A stretch of DNA of 60,045 nt from Colwellia sp. C1TZA3 (GCF_007954265.1 NZ_VOLS01000024.1:1-60045); one strand, 5' to 3'. Shown: positions 36,414 to 46,548, numbered from the stretch's first letter. Notes: generated from the letters alone by a model not told the origin. Numbers and translations are program-made.

Positions 36414-36883
36414 CTGAGGTTATGCTACAACATTAGCAGTAAGTAATAAAAAATAACAAGGTGATTCTTATAGCTTAAGGTAGTTCATAGCTCGTTAATT
36501 AATAAAATGTGTAAGGGGTTTATAGACCAGCACAAACAGGGCGCGTATTATTTAACAATGCCCCTTCTACTTATAAAGTAGTATTAACTGCTAGTCTATT
36601 ACCCAGTTGAATAAGTGTTCATATCTAAATTACTGTTAAATACGTGCGCTAGTCATCCAATATCAAAGGTATCAAAAAAGTAGCACTCATCATTGAGTAG
36701 CCAAGTTATGGGATACTTTCAAGAGATTATTACCTTTTGGAAAGTGGCAATGTATAATGATCTTACCGCGACTCTAGCACTATATACTTCTCTTGCTTGC
36801 TCAGGTATATTCTTGTTATCTTCGTTTTTAAATACAGCTTTAAAGACATTGTTTTTTAAACATATTTTTTAGAGATTATCCAA
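36414..36883. other. Gap of 470 bp before the LacI gene
   Basis: It holds the promoter of the LacI-type regulator. A 54-codon frame (36708-36872, starting MGYFQEIITFWKVAMYND) ends just before the regulator, but lacks a clear ribosome site and is not called a gene. None of the 14-bp malto palindromes is present, so the regulator does not appear to control itself through that site. Confidence 0.5.
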
Positions 36884-37906
36884 GTGAAAGAAAAAGCTAC
36901 TTCTTTTGATATCGCCCACCAAGCCGGTGTTTCTCAGTCAACAGTTTCTAGAGCACTACGCAATAGTCCTTTAGTTAATGCAGAAACTCGACAAAAAATT
37001 CAGGCTATTGCTAAAGCATTAAATTACAAAGTAGATAAAAATGCCAGCAACTTACGCTCACAGCATTGTGACACTATTGCGTTGTTATTATTTGAAGACC
37101 CCACCAATGATAATTCAGCGATCAATCCCTTTTTTCTTTCTATGTTAGGTAGCATAACTAGAGCTTGTGCACACAAAGGTTATGATCTTTTAGTTTCTTT
37201 TCAACAAGCGAGTAATGATTGGCACGCAGATTTTGAAGACAGTAATAAAGCTGATGGCCTAATATTATTAGGCTATGGCGATTATGTTGATTATGAAGAA
37301 AAGTTAATTAAGTTGAGCGAACAAGGAACACATTTTGTACGCTGGGGTGCAGAAGTAAAAAATTTACCTGTCGTATCTATAGGTTGTGATAACTTTCTGG
37401 GCGGCAAAGAAATTACTGAGCACGTGATTAAGCAAGGGCGAAAACACTTTGCTTTTTTAGGTAGTGCTTCTGGCCATGCGCCTGAATTTTTTGATCGCTA
37501 TAAAGGTCATTGCCAAGCCCTAAAAGATAATAACTTAGTGGTGAATAGTAAAATGCAGTTTAATGCCTTTTACACTGAAGAAGCGGGTTATAAAGCGGCT
37601 TGTGAATTGATAAACAGTGGTGAGGAATTCGATGCTATTTGCGCGGCATGTGATTTAATCGCCATTGGTGCTATGCGAGCATTACAAGAGTATAAACTTG
37701 CAATTCCAGAGCAAGTTGTTGTGGTGGGCTTTGATGACATTGCTATTGCTAGCCTTACTTTTCCGCCTTTAACAACCGTTAAGCAAGACACGCAATTGGC
37801 CGGCGAGTTATTAGTGAATACCTTACTTGAATCCATTCATGGTAAAGAAATTGCAACCACTTTAATAACGCCAGAATTAGTGATTAGGAAATCGTGTGGC
37901 TATTAA
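36884..37906 (+). CDS. LacI-family transcriptional regulator, probable maltodextrin regulator
   Basis: A 340-residue regulator with the LacI HTH at the N-terminus (FDIAHQAGVSQSTVSRALRN, residues 8-27) and hinge helix ASNLRSQ, followed by the periplasmic-binding-protein-like sensor domain. Conserved blocks include AICAACDLIAIGAMRALQE and VVVGFDDIAIASLTFPPLTT. The GTG start at 36884 is set by the HTH position; AGAG lies upstream. Its target is inferred to be the 14-bp palindrome TGNATACGTATNCA found seven times in promoters of the genes from 37970 to 54591. Such LacI proteins usually let go of DNA when bound to a sugar; here maltose or a derived sugar is likely. Confidence 0.88.
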   Translation: MKEKATSFDIAHQAGVSQSTVSRALRNSPLVNAETRQKIQAIAKALNYKVDKNASNLRSQHCDTIALLLFEDPTNDNSAINPFFLSMLGSITRACAHKGYDLLVSFQQASNDWHADFEDSNKADGLILLGYGDYVDYEEKLIKLSEQGTHFVRWGAEVKNLPVVSIGCDNFLGGKEITEHVIKQGRKHFAFLGSASGHAPEFFDRYKGHCQALKDNNLVVNSKMQFNAFYTEEAGYKAACELINSGEEFDAICAACDLIAIGAMRALQEYKLAIPEQVVVVGFDDIAIASLTFPPLTTVKQDTQLAGELLVNTLLESIHGKEIATTLITPELVIRKSCGY

Positions 37907-37939
37907 CTATTAGTTATAAAGCTCACCAGTTAATAGCCA
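37897..37939. terminator. Possible bidirectional terminator hairpin
   Basis: TGGCTATTAAC at 37897-37907 pairs with GTTAATAGCCA at 37929-37939 between the convergent regulator and transporter genes. It overlaps the regulator stop and lacks a strong T run, so its efficiency is doubtful. Confidence 0.4.
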
Positions 37940-37969
37940 CAACGCTGGACTTAATTTGCGCTTAAACTG

Positions 37970-39493
37970 TTAGTTATCATTACAGGTTGTTATTTTATCC
38001 TCTGTACCATCTTTGACAAAGTACACAGACAGAGCCGCCAATATCATTGAGACACCTGCCATCATAATAATGTAGACCGCTTGATTATTAAAAACAGCGG
38101 TTAATATCCAACCAGCAAAAATACCTGAAACAATTTGAGGTGCAGCAATGGTGAAGTTAAATATTCCCATATAAACGCCGGTTTGTTTTACCGGTAATGA
38201 GCCGGCTAAAATAGCGTATGGCATTGCTAAGATTGCCGCCCAAGCAATACCAATACCGACCATAGGTAAGAATAAATCTACTGCGCCTTGCGGCACTTCA
38301 ATTTGAGTAATACCCAAGTTGACCATGATTAACTCAGGGTTTTGCATCAGTATAATACTTAAATAACCGATACCACCGGCAAGCAACGAAACAGAGTAAG
38401 TTAGCTTTCGACCCACTTTACTGGCCACCTTAGCCATACATAACGAGGCTATTGCGGCAAAAAAAGAATAAGCAGCGAAAATGATGCCAACCCAATCTCC
38501 TGCACTGCCTTTTGCTTTAGCAATATGTGCAGGTATGGTACCAATAGACTCTAAATAATGAGGGTCAAACCATTTAGCATCAATCCCCCAAATATGCTGA
38601 GCAATAGCTGGCATGGTATAAACCCACATAATAAATAATGCAAACCAAGAGAAAAACTGTACTAGGGCTAATTGCTTCATTGTACTTGGCATGGTTTTCA
38701 TTAAGCCAAAAAATTCAGCTAATTTATCGCTAATAGTTTGCTCTATATCGTTTTGTTCCAGTGGTGCTAAACCATTGGTGCCTGGGGCATATTCTTTGGT
38801 TCTAAATACTGTCCACAATACCGAGCCTAGCATCACTGAGGCACCAATATAAAAAGCCCAGATAACGGAAGGGGCAACTGATCCTGCGCTAGCGGTGTTT
38901 TCTAGGCCAATAACATTGGTCAGTACGAAAGGAAGTATAGAGCCAAAAACTGCACCAATATTAATTAAAAAAGATTGGATTGAATAGCCAACATTACGCT
39001 GCTCAGCGGGCACCATGTCAGAGACTAAAGCGCGGAACGGTTGAAAGGCTAAATTGAAAGACGCGTCCATTAAGGCTAGCATCATGGCGCCAAAAAATAA
39101 GGGGGTAATAAAGCTTGCTAAGGTTGCTGAATTCGGCATTAATAGCATGCCAATAGCAGCAGCAAATCCGCCGGCTAAAATGTAGGGGTTACGTCGACCT
39201 AAACGATTCCAGGTTTTATCTGATGCTGAGCCAACGATGGGTTGAATAAGCAAGCCCATAATGGGAGCGACTAACCAAAATAACGACAATGAGTGTAAAT
39301 CAGCCCCTAAGTCTGAAAGTATGCGGCTGGCATTGGCATTTTGTAAAGCAAAGCCAAACTGCACGCCTAAAAAACCAAAACTTACGTTCCATATTTGCCA
39401 AAAATTAAGGCGGGGTTTTTGATGAGCTGTAGTGGTGTTTTTATTTATACTTTCATTGATACTTTTATTAGTATCGGCATCAGTTGTGGTCAT
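37970..39493 (-). CDS. MFS maltose/oligosaccharide transporter
   Basis: A 507-residue inner-membrane carrier with about 12 hydrophobic segments. LNFWQIWNVSFGFLGVQFGF (29-48) and IMGLLIQPIVGSASDKTWNRLGRR, which holds the MFS loop 2-3 signature, place it with the GPH/SLC45-like sugar:cation symporters found in Alteromonadales malto loci. A hydrophilic N-tail of about 25 residues and a central loop near 230-260 are in the cytoplasm. It has its own promoter with one operator (39574-39587) in the 150-bp gap behind the GH31 gene, in the same direction. The likely substrate is maltose or short maltodextrin; that is inferred from neighbours. Confidence 0.87.
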   Translation of the reverse strand: MTTTDADTNKSINESINKNTTTAHQKPRLNFWQIWNVSFGFLGVQFGFALQNANASRILSDLGADLHSLSLFWLVAPIMGLLIQPIVGSASDKTWNRLGRRNPYILAGGFAAAIGMLLMPNSATLASFITPLFFGAMMLALMDASFNLAFQPFRALVSDMVPAEQRNVGYSIQSFLINIGAVFGSILPFVLTNVIGLENTASAGSVAPSVIWAFYIGASVMLGSVLWTVFRTKEYAPGTNGLAPLEQNDIEQTISDKLAEFFGLMKTMPSTMKQLALVQFFSWFALFIMWVYTMPAIAQHIWGIDAKWFDPHYLESIGTIPAHIAKAKGSAGDWVGIIFAAYSFFAAIASLCMAKVASKVGRKLTYSVSLLAGGIGYLSIILMQNPELIMVNLGITQIEVPQGAVDLFLPMVGIGIAWAAILAMPYAILAGSLPVKQTGVYMGIFNFTIAAPQIVSGIFAGWILTAVFNNQAVYIIMMAGVSMILAALSVYFVKDGTEDKITTCNDN

Positions 39494-39573
39494 GTAGCGG
39501 ACTCTTATAATTAATGATTTTAGCTAGTTTACTCATCTAAATATACTCATAATAACGTTGAACAGCTATCTCT

Positions 39574-39587
39574 TACATACGTATTCA
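39574..39587. promoter_or_regulatory. Malto-regulon operator, transporter promoter
   Basis: TACATACGTATTCA fits the shared palindrome with one weaker arm. It lies about 80 bp upstream of the transporter start. Confidence 0.75.
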
Positions 39588-39643
39588 GCCGTAGAATGAA
39601 GACCTACTTTTTGTCTTAACTTTACAATTTAGGTATATTTTAC

Positions 39644-42214
39644 TTAATTCTCTATGCTGAGCGTTAATGCTTGGTGTTGCCAATTAAACTTCACTGTTAG
39701 TGTTTTTTCTATTTTATTCCAATAAATCTTAGACTCCGAAGTATTAGGGCCTATTGGCATCGCTTTACCTGCAAGCGTGATGTTTTTGGGGATATCATGC
39801 CAGTGATGAATCACTAATGAAATTTGCCTATTTTCTGGCATACTGGGGTAACCTTCACCGGTTTGATTAAAGGAAAATACTAGGTTTTTTTCTCCTGAGT
39901 CATACTGGTTTAGGTTATCTCTCTCGGCGCTAAAGTGTAATATTTCATATTGTTTTTTTAATAATGCTTGGAAGCTTTTACCATCATCTTCATACATTTT
40001 TCCAGCACTACGCTTAACTGAATCATCGGCGTAATAATGTAGCGTTAGCTGGCTGCTATCGTAATCTTGGGTTGATTGAATATCGTCAATCATCGGAATA
40101 AATGCACCTGCGCGAACCAATACAGGCAGTGTGTCTAGGTTAGTGGCTAAAGTAATAGTTTGCTCGCCTTGATACTTTTTATCTGTGAAGTAATCAAACC
40201 ACACGCCTTTGGGTAAGGGTATTGATACTGACTTTACGCCCGCAGTTACTACTGGCGTGACTAAAAAAGCATCGCCCCAAAAATAACTTGTTGCGTTTTC
40301 CATTACGTTAAGACTTAGGTCGGTATTACCTTTAAGCTTTTTCTTAGGCTCATTACTAAGCTCATTATCAAGCGCATATACAGTGGTTTGATCAAGTTCA
40401 TTACCAAAGAAAAGCGGACGCATTAACGGCATGCCTGTAGTACTATTTTTATATGCTAAAGTGTAATTGTAAGGCAGTAAATTATATCTAAGTTTGATAA
40501 ATTTTCGTAAGATATCTTGGGTTTCTTTATCATGAAACACTACTTCAGGGGCAATATTATCTTGCGCGTGAGGACGGTAAATAGGTTGAAATACACCGTA
40601 TTGTAACCAGCGGATATAGAGTTCTTTATTAAAGGTTTCACCACCGGCAAAACCGCCCAAATCTGAATGGGTATAGCCCATGCCTAACACACCCATTTGT
40701 AAGCTAAGCTCTACTTGGGGTTTTAATCCACCCCAAGAACGACTGACATCACCAGTCCAGGGGATCATGCCATAGCGTTGTGAACCGGCAAAACCTGAGC
40801 GCATCAAAATAAATGGCCGTTCGTTGGGTGCTAAGTTTAGCTGATTTTCAAAAACCATTTTAGCCCACTGATGACCATAAACATTATGAATAGCATTGCC
40901 ATTTACCACGCTACCGTCGCTTAAGGTATGTAAAGTATCACTAGGGTGAACCTCTGGCTCGCCTAAATCACCCCACCATCCCGTTACGCCTTGCTGATAT
41001 AGGGTTTTATATATGCCATTGAACCAGTTTTTTCCTTTATCGCTGAACACATCCACTAAGCCGGTATTGCCAAAGTAAAAGTCAAAACGTTTGGCTTTAC
41101 CGTCTGCGTTTTTTGCTAAAGCTTGATTTTGTTCGGCATCAGCCCATTTTTTCGAACTTGTCAGGACAAACGGCTCGGTGATTAATACGGTGTTCACTCC
41201 TTGCGCTTTAATGTCACTGATCATTTTTGTTGGGGTGGGAAAGGCTGTTTTATCCCACGCTAAGTTACCCATGTGGCCTTTAATGTCTTTACCAAACCAG
41301 TATAAATCAAGTATTAAGGCATCAAGTGGAAAGTCTAAGTCGATAAATTTATTAACTGTATCTCGTACTTCTTGCTCAGAACGATAACCAAAACGAGAAG
41401 CGTAGTTACCTAACGCCCAGCGTGGTGGCATCGGTTGCTTACCGGTAACATCAACATAGTTATTGATAAGTTCAGGGTAAGTGTTACCAGCAAAAACCAG
41501 ATAAGACATGCGACCTGATACCGCTTCAAATTGCATAATGTTTTGCTCTGATTTTCCTAAATCCATCCAACCTTTTGCTGAGTTATCAAATAGCAAAATG
41601 TATTTATTACTCGAGAATACCGCAGGTAAACTGAAATTCATTTGGTTTGATTGGGTTTGATAACCGTAATGTGCACGATTATATAGCGGCATACGATGAC
41701 CACGCCTGTCCATACCTAATACTCGTTCCCCACCACCCAAGAGCTTTTCGTTTTCACTTAACTTAAAACGAAAGCCTTGTACATTATACTGCTGGTCATT
41801 TTCTGCTGCCGTACTTAGAAAAAATCCGGCTTCTTCTGACACTAACAATTTTTCGCCTTGATAATAGCTAATGCTAAAAGGGGATTTATTAATTACCGCG
41901 TTAAGTTTTCCAGCAGACAGAATAAGTTGCTGTGGATTTTCGCTGACCGAAAATTTTTGCTTTAAGGCCTGTTCTTTAATGGCAAACGAAGGTAAAAATG
42001 CGGCATTATTGCGTTTATTTTTATATTGATAATGTGCTTCAATCGCATAGTCGCTATAGGCACTTAAGGTCAATGGTCCTAGTGTTGTGGTGATCACTAA
42101 GCTTTGATCTTTTAGTTGATGGCTTAGGTAGCTATTTTTTTCGCTTGCAATGGTTTGAACCGCAAATAACAGTACAAACAGACAAGTACTTTTTATCAGT
42201 AAGAGTGAACGCAA
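39644..42214 (-). CDS. Exported GH31 alpha-glucosidase
   Basis: An 856-residue retaining glycosidase that releases glucose from the non-reducing end of maltodextrins. A signal peptide spans about 1-23 (LLIKSTCLFVLLFAVQTIAS). LILDLYWFGKD (300-310) and the nucleophile Asp416 in WWGDLGEPEVH mark GH31; the acid/base is probably Asp488 in IPWTGDVSRSW. An N-terminal galactose-mutarotase-like domain and C-terminal beta domains complete the family architecture. The start is a TTG at 42214, about 9 bases after AAAGGG; no ATG is available before the signal peptide. It should act in the periplasm and is divergent from the GH13 gene across a three-operator promoter. Confidence 0.9.
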   Translation of the reverse strand: MRSLLLIKSTCLFVLLFAVQTIASEKNSYLSHQLKDQSLVITTTLGPLTLSAYSDYAIEAHYQYKNKRNNAAFLPSFAIKEQALKQKFSVSENPQQLILSAGKLNAVINKSPFSISYYQGEKLLVSEEAGFFLSTAAENDQQYNVQGFRFKLSENEKLLGGGERVLGMDRRGHRMPLYNRAHYGYQTQSNQMNFSLPAVFSSNKYILLFDNSAKGWMDLGKSEQNIMQFEAVSGRMSYLVFAGNTYPELINNYVDVTGKQPMPPRWALGNYASRFGYRSEQEVRDTVNKFIDLDFPLDALILDLYWFGKDIKGHMGNLAWDKTAFPTPTKMISDIKAQGVNTVLITEPFVLTSSKKWADAEQNQALAKNADGKAKRFDFYFGNTGLVDVFSDKGKNWFNGIYKTLYQQGVTGWWGDLGEPEVHPSDTLHTLSDGSVVNGNAIHNVYGHQWAKMVFENQLNLAPNERPFILMRSGFAGSQRYGMIPWTGDVSRSWGGLKPQVELSLQMGVLGMGYTHSDLGGFAGGETFNKELYIRWLQYGVFQPIYRPHAQDNIAPEVVFHDKETQDILRKFIKLRYNLLPYNYTLAYKNSTTGMPLMRPLFFGNELDQTTVYALDNELSNEPKKKLKGNTDLSLNVMENATSYFWGDAFLVTPVVTAGVKSVSIPLPKGVWFDYFTDKKYQGEQTITLATNLDTLPVLVRAGAFIPMIDDIQSTQDYDSSQLTLHYYADDSVKRSAGKMYEDDGKSFQALLKKQYEILHFSAERDNLNQYDSGEKNLVFSFNQTGEGYPSMPENRQISLVIHHWHDIPKNITLAGKAMPIGPNTSESKIYWNKIEKTLTVKFNWQHQALTLSIEN

Positions 42215-42285
42215 GATAAAGCCCTTTATTGAATCTTTTATGTAATAACAAAGATAATAACCTGACTCAAGCTAACACAGCACTT

Positions 42286-42299
42286 TGAATACGTATGCA
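42286..42299. promoter_or_regulatory. Malto-regulon operator, GH31 promoter
   Basis: TGAATACGTATGCA, a full match to the consensus, about 72 bp upstream of the GH31 start. Confidence 0.85.
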
Positions 42300-42494
42300 A
42301 GGTTGTGTTTAGCTACATTATGTTATCAGCAAAAACGAGGCCAATAGATAAGAATGAGGCTAATAGGCAGCACATGGTTTTATGCCGGGCTTATATTTTC
42401 AGCTGGTAAGTTCTAGCTGGTAAGTATTAGCCGATAACACTATGTCGAGCGGGTCGGGTATAAGTTATGGGTAAATACTTCTCCTGCGTGCTAC

Positions 42495-42508
42495 TACATA
42501 CGTATGCA
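42495..42508. promoter_or_regulatory. Malto-regulon operator, GH13 promoter, distal
   Basis: TACATACGTATGCA has one weaker arm. It is paired with the site at 42526. Confidence 0.75.
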
Positions 42509-42525
42509 AAATTAAGGAAAACCCA

Positions 42526-42539
42526 TGCATACGTATGCA
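42526..42539. promoter_or_regulatory. Malto-regulon operator, GH13 promoter, proximal
   Basis: TGCATACGTATGCA is a perfect 14-bp palindrome. Its centre is 31 bp (about three helical turns) from the previous site, favouring side-by-side binding. Confidence 0.87.
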
Positions 42540-42666
42540 AGGGCTATTCCCCACCAAATGAATTGCGTATTCTTAAGCTGTGATGATGAAGAGAGAATTC
42601 AAGAGAAAGTAATAACCGTAGTGTTAGTGCCTTAAATGAATTCAAAATACAGCGTGGAGTTTTATA

Positions 42667-44343
42667 ATGAGTGAACAAATGTGGTGGCGTGGTGCAGTAA
42701 TTTATCAAATTTATCCGCGAAGCTTCTATGATAGTAATCAAGATGGTATCGGTGATTTACCTGGCATAATCAATAAGTTAGATTATATTGCTAGTTTAGG
42801 CGTTGATGCTATTTGGATCTCGCCATTTTTTAAATCACCCATGAAAGACTTTGGCTATGATATTAGTGATTATCGTGATGTTGATGCTATTTTTGGTACT
42901 TTAGCTGATTTTGACGAATTAATTGCTAAAGCACATGAGCGCAATATTAAGATCATGATAGATCAAGTGTTGAGCCATACATCTGATCAGCATCAATGGT
43001 TTATTGATAGCCGTGAAGATCAAAGCAATGATAAATCTGACTGGTATGTTTGGGCTGATGCTAAAGAAGACGGTACCGCGCCTAATAATTGGTTATCTAT
43101 TTTTGGTGGTACTGGTTGGACATGGGAGCCCCGTCGTCAGCAATATTATTTGCATAACTTTTTATCTAGCCAACCGGATCTTAATTTTCATCACCCAAAA
43201 GTGCGAAAAGCGGTACTTGATAATGTTGAATTTTGGTTAAAGCGCGGCGTTGATGGTTTTAGATTAGATGCGATAAATTTCTGTTTTCATGATGCTCAAC
43301 TGCGTGACAACCCGGCCAAACCAAAAGCACTAAGACAAAGTATCGGCTTTGATGAAAAAAATCCTTATGCTTATCAGTATCATTATTTTAATAACACCCA
43401 AGATGAAAACTTAGTTTTTATCGAATCTATTCGAACGTTATTAGATCAATACCCTGGCACCGTCACCTTAGGTGAAATATCCTCAGAAGATTCGCTAAAA
43501 ACCATGGCAGAATACACCCAAGGTGATCATAGATTACATATGGGCTACAGTTTTGACTTACTCACCGATGAATTTTCTGCTACTTACATTAAGCAAGTTG
43601 TACAAACGCTTGAAGAACGCGTGTCTGATGGTTGGCCTTGTTGGGCCATTTCAAATCACGACGTGCAACGGGTGATCAGTCGTTGGGGAAAGAGCCAAAA
43701 TGCAGCGCAAAATACTGATTTAGCTAAAATGCTATTCGCCATGATTTCCTCTTTACGCGGTAGTGTGTGTAGTTTTCAAGGGGAAGAGCTTGGCTTAACT
43801 GAAGCTGACATTGCTTTTGAAGATATTCAAGACCCTTACGGCATTACTTTTTGGCCGCAATTTAAGGGCCGCGATGGTTGTCGTACGCCGCATCCATGGC
43901 AACATGATGAAATTAATGCCGGTTTCAGTCAAGCAAAGCCTTGGTTACCTGTGGCGGTTGAACATCAAGAAAAATCGGTGAATTTACAAGACGGTGCAGC
44001 GGACTCAGTGCTAAATAGTTATCGTCACTTTACCCAGTGGCGCAAACAACACAGTGCATTGCTTTATGGTGATATTGTTTTTGTTGATTCGCCAGAGCCA
44101 ATACTTGCTTTTATCCGACAAGATAGCGTTGAAAAACTCTTGGTGTGTTTTAATTTTAGTCATCAACCCCAAGAGTTCTCACTTGATTTATTCAGCGATG
44201 AGCACTTAGTGTTAACCGATCATAATTTAACAACGGCTAAGGTTATTAATGACAAAACTGTTGACGGTAAAACTGTTAACATCAAAGCTATTGATAAAAA
44301 GATAAACTTACCCGCTTTTGGCTGTTTTTATGCTTCGTTATAA
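42667..44343 (+). CDS. Cytoplasmic GH13 alpha-glucosidase
   Basis: A 558-residue alpha-amylase-superfamily enzyme of the alpha-glucosidase/oligo-1,6-glucosidase type. It begins WWRGAVIYQIYPRSFYDSNQ with no signal peptide, so it acts in the cytoplasm. Catalytic residues are Asp201 (GVDGFRLDAINF), Glu270 (VTLGEISSE) and Asp332 (ISNHDVQR). DQVLSHTSDQH (99-109) is conserved region I. It should split maltose and short dextrins brought in by the MFS carrier. The next gene starts 20 bases downstream, so the two GH13 genes form an operon under the double operator. Exact linkage preference is not readable. Confidence 0.9.
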   Translation: MSEQMWWRGAVIYQIYPRSFYDSNQDGIGDLPGIINKLDYIASLGVDAIWISPFFKSPMKDFGYDISDYRDVDAIFGTLADFDELIAKAHERNIKIMIDQVLSHTSDQHQWFIDSREDQSNDKSDWYVWADAKEDGTAPNNWLSIFGGTGWTWEPRRQQYYLHNFLSSQPDLNFHHPKVRKAVLDNVEFWLKRGVDGFRLDAINFCFHDAQLRDNPAKPKALRQSIGFDEKNPYAYQYHYFNNTQDENLVFIESIRTLLDQYPGTVTLGEISSEDSLKTMAEYTQGDHRLHMGYSFDLLTDEFSATYIKQVVQTLEERVSDGWPCWAISNHDVQRVISRWGKSQNAAQNTDLAKMLFAMISSLRGSVCSFQGEELGLTEADIAFEDIQDPYGITFWPQFKGRDGCRTPHPWQHDEINAGFSQAKPWLPVAVEHQEKSVNLQDGAADSVLNSYRHFTQWRKQHSALLYGDIVFVDSPEPILAFIRQDSVEKLLVCFNFSHQPQEFSLDLFSDEHLVLTDHNLTTAKVINDKTVDGKTVNIKAIDKKINLPAFGCFYASL

Positions 44344-44363
44344 CCTGATATAGAGAATATATA

Positions 44364-46178
44364 ATGAGAATATTGTTAAGTCTTTGCCGTTTATTAGCCC
44401 TAACCTTGGTGGTAAATGTAGAAGTATATGCTAGCGAAGTAAGTGACGTTTTTACGGCAAAAGCGGTTAAATTGTCGCCTTACCAGCAACGAGACTTTCA
44501 GGATGAAATTTTTTACTTTGTCTTACCTGACCGATTTTACAATGGCGATAAAAGTAATGATTTAGGCGCAGCAGCAAACGATACAAAGCGTGCTTTATCA
44601 CGCGGTGGCTTTGATAAAACCAATAAAGGTATGTATCACGGTGGTGATTTAGCCGGGCTTACAGAAAAATTACCTTACCTTGATAATATGGGCATAACCG
44701 CTATTTGGTTAACGCCGGTATTACGTAACCAGGCGGTGCAAAATGGTAGCTCAGGTTATCACGGCTATTGGATTGTAGACTTTAGTGAGATTGACCCACA
44801 TTTAGGGACGAATGCGGCATTAAAAAACCTTATTGATAAAGCCCACAAGCGCAATATTAAAGTATTTTTCGATATTATTACCAACCACACAGCTGATGTT
44901 ATTAAATATAAAGAATGTCATAGCAGTGATGGCTTAACTTGGTTGCTTGAAGGTAAAAACTGCCCGTTTAAGTCACTAGCACAACTTGCACAAGGCGATA
45001 CCTATATACCGTTTATTCCCAAAGGTAGTGAAAACCTTAAAACACCGGCATGGTTAAATAGTGTTGATGTTTATCATAACCAAGGTGACTCTAATTGGGT
45101 AGGTGAAAGCGCAATTCGCGGTGACTTTGCTGGTCTTGATGATGTTGATACCAATAGTGAGCAAGTGGTTAAAGGCATGATTGATATTTACAAAGCCATT
45201 ATTGATGAGTTTAAACCTGACGGCTTTCGTATTGATACGGTAAAACACGTTAATATGGCGTTTTGGCAAAGCTTTTCACCTGCGTTGATAGCGCATGCTA
45301 AAACACAGGGTATTGATAACTTCTTTATGTATGGCGAAGTCTATAGCTTTGAGCCTAAGCTTCTAAGCCCTTTTACTGTAGAGGGAAAGCTACAATCCGT
45401 TTTAGATTTTGCGCTACAAGGGGCGCTTCAACAAACCTTGGTTGAGCAAAAAGGTACTGATGTGCTCGCTAAGTTATTTGCTCAAGATTATTTATACCAA
45501 ACGTCGCATCACGATATTGAAAATACTAATGCCAACCAACTGGTTAACTTTACGGGTAATCACGACATGGGGCGCTTTGCTTATGCCTTAAAAGAAAGCC
45601 AACATAACTACAGCGAATCAGAGCAAATTCAACGAAATTTATTAGCTCACGCACTATTGTATTTTAGTCGAGGTGTGCCGGTTATTTATTATGGTGATGA
45701 GCAAGGCTTTGTTGGCGATGGTGGTGATCAAGCTTCACGCCAAGACATGATGCCATCTAAAGTAGTTAGTTATAATGATGATGATTTATTGGCCACAGAT
45801 AAAAGCACGGCAGTGGATAATTTCGATATGAGTCATGTTTTTTATCAAACTTTTGCAAAGTACGCACAGCTTTACCAACAATATCCAGCATTGAGATTTG
45901 GCCAACAAACAACGCTTTACTCACAAGACAAGCCAGGTGTTTTTGCTATTCAAAGAGTTTACAGCTGGCAAGGGAAAACACAAAAATTAGTCATAGTATT
46001 TAATACCGCTAAGCAAGCAAAAAATCTTGATATGATTACTGACAAGAGCGCGATAAAGTTACTTTATAAATCAACATTGTCAACAGCTGTTGACAATGTT
46101 GACAGTAATATTGACAGTAATGTTGATGACAACAGCATCATCGAGCCATTGAGCTTTGTTATTTATAACCTGAAGTAA
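44364..46178 (+). CDS. Exported GH13 alpha-amylase-type enzyme
   Basis: A 604-residue alpha-amylase-superfamily protein with a signal peptide (MRILLSLCRLLALTLVVNVE, cleavage likely after VYA at 23). The domain starts DEIFYFVLPDRFYNGDKSND, seen in amylases and cyclomaltodextrinase-like enzymes of Alteromonadales. Catalytic residues: Asp291 (DGFRIDTVKHV), Glu325 (MYGEVYSFEP), Asp401 (FTGNHDMGRF). A short Asp/Asn/Val-rich stretch (NVDSNIDSNVDD) near the C-terminus looks like a simple repeat. It probably shortens dextrins outside the cytoplasm. It could be an amylase, a neopullulanase-like enzyme or a glucanotransferase; sequence alone does not decide. It ends 9 bases before element C. Confidence 0.85.
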   Translation: MRILLSLCRLLALTLVVNVEVYASEVSDVFTAKAVKLSPYQQRDFQDEIFYFVLPDRFYNGDKSNDLGAAANDTKRALSRGGFDKTNKGMYHGGDLAGLTEKLPYLDNMGITAIWLTPVLRNQAVQNGSSGYHGYWIVDFSEIDPHLGTNAALKNLIDKAHKRNIKVFFDIITNHTADVIKYKECHSSDGLTWLLEGKNCPFKSLAQLAQGDTYIPFIPKGSENLKTPAWLNSVDVYHNQGDSNWVGESAIRGDFAGLDDVDTNSEQVVKGMIDIYKAIIDEFKPDGFRIDTVKHVNMAFWQSFSPALIAHAKTQGIDNFFMYGEVYSFEPKLLSPFTVEGKLQSVLDFALQGALQQTLVEQKGTDVLAKLFAQDYLYQTSHHDIENTNANQLVNFTGNHDMGRFAYALKESQHNYSESEQIQRNLLAHALLYFSRGVPVIYYGDEQGFVGDGGDQASRQDMMPSKVVSYNDDDLLATDKSTAVDNFDMSHVFYQTFAKYAQLYQQYPALRFGQQTTLYSQDKPGVFAIQRVYSWQGKTQKLVIVFNTAKQAKNLDMITDKSAIKLLYKSTLSTAVDNVDSNIDSNVDDNSIIEPLSFVIYNLK

Positions 46179-46186
46179 GTCAATAT

Positions 46187-46548
46187 TATACCCGCTCCAC
46201 TTCAAGGTGCAGGTTTGTGCAAGTCGAGAAAGGGTTAGGTACCAGGCATGAATTGAAGAGAATAGTTATTCTGTTGTCGAAATCCATAACGCCACAGATG
46301 ACCCTTTATCGACTTGCCCTTAGGGAGCTAAGCTAGAAAACCAGTCCAGCGTGCATACATGGATGTATGTACTTAGGTTTTGTCTGGAACAAAAAACCTG
46401 TGCACTACTTGATAAGGTTCCTACATGGATGTAGGACATTAGGGTAACGCAGGAGCAGTTACCGAGAATAACCATTATCTTCGTATCGCGCCTTGATCTG
46501 ATTTCCTAGCTTAATGCTGAAACTGCATCTTGAAGTGGAACGGGTATA
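46187..46548. repeat. Element C (MITE-like), about 360 bp
   Basis: The ends are TATACCCGCTCCACTTCAAG with GTGCAG inside, and the inverse CTGCATCTTGAAGTGG...CGGGTATA, an inverted repeat of about 25 bp. The interior has direct copies of TACATGGATGTA. No ORF. The outermost bases match the left end of element A, so both may use the same transposase. It fills the gap between the convergent amylase and halogenase-like genes. Confidence 0.85.

Larger units (their letters stand above)
42215..42666. promoter_or_regulatory. Divergent malto promoter region
   Basis: This 450-bp gap serves the GH31 gene leftwards and the two GH13 genes rightwards. It contains three copies of the operator palindrome, one near the leftward start and two close together (31 bp centre to centre) toward the rightward one. 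No coding potential seen. Confidence 0.75.

Noticed and set aside
36708-36872. 54-codon frame just before the LacI gene
   Set aside because: No convincing ribosome site and no known family; a chance frame in a promoter region is as likely.
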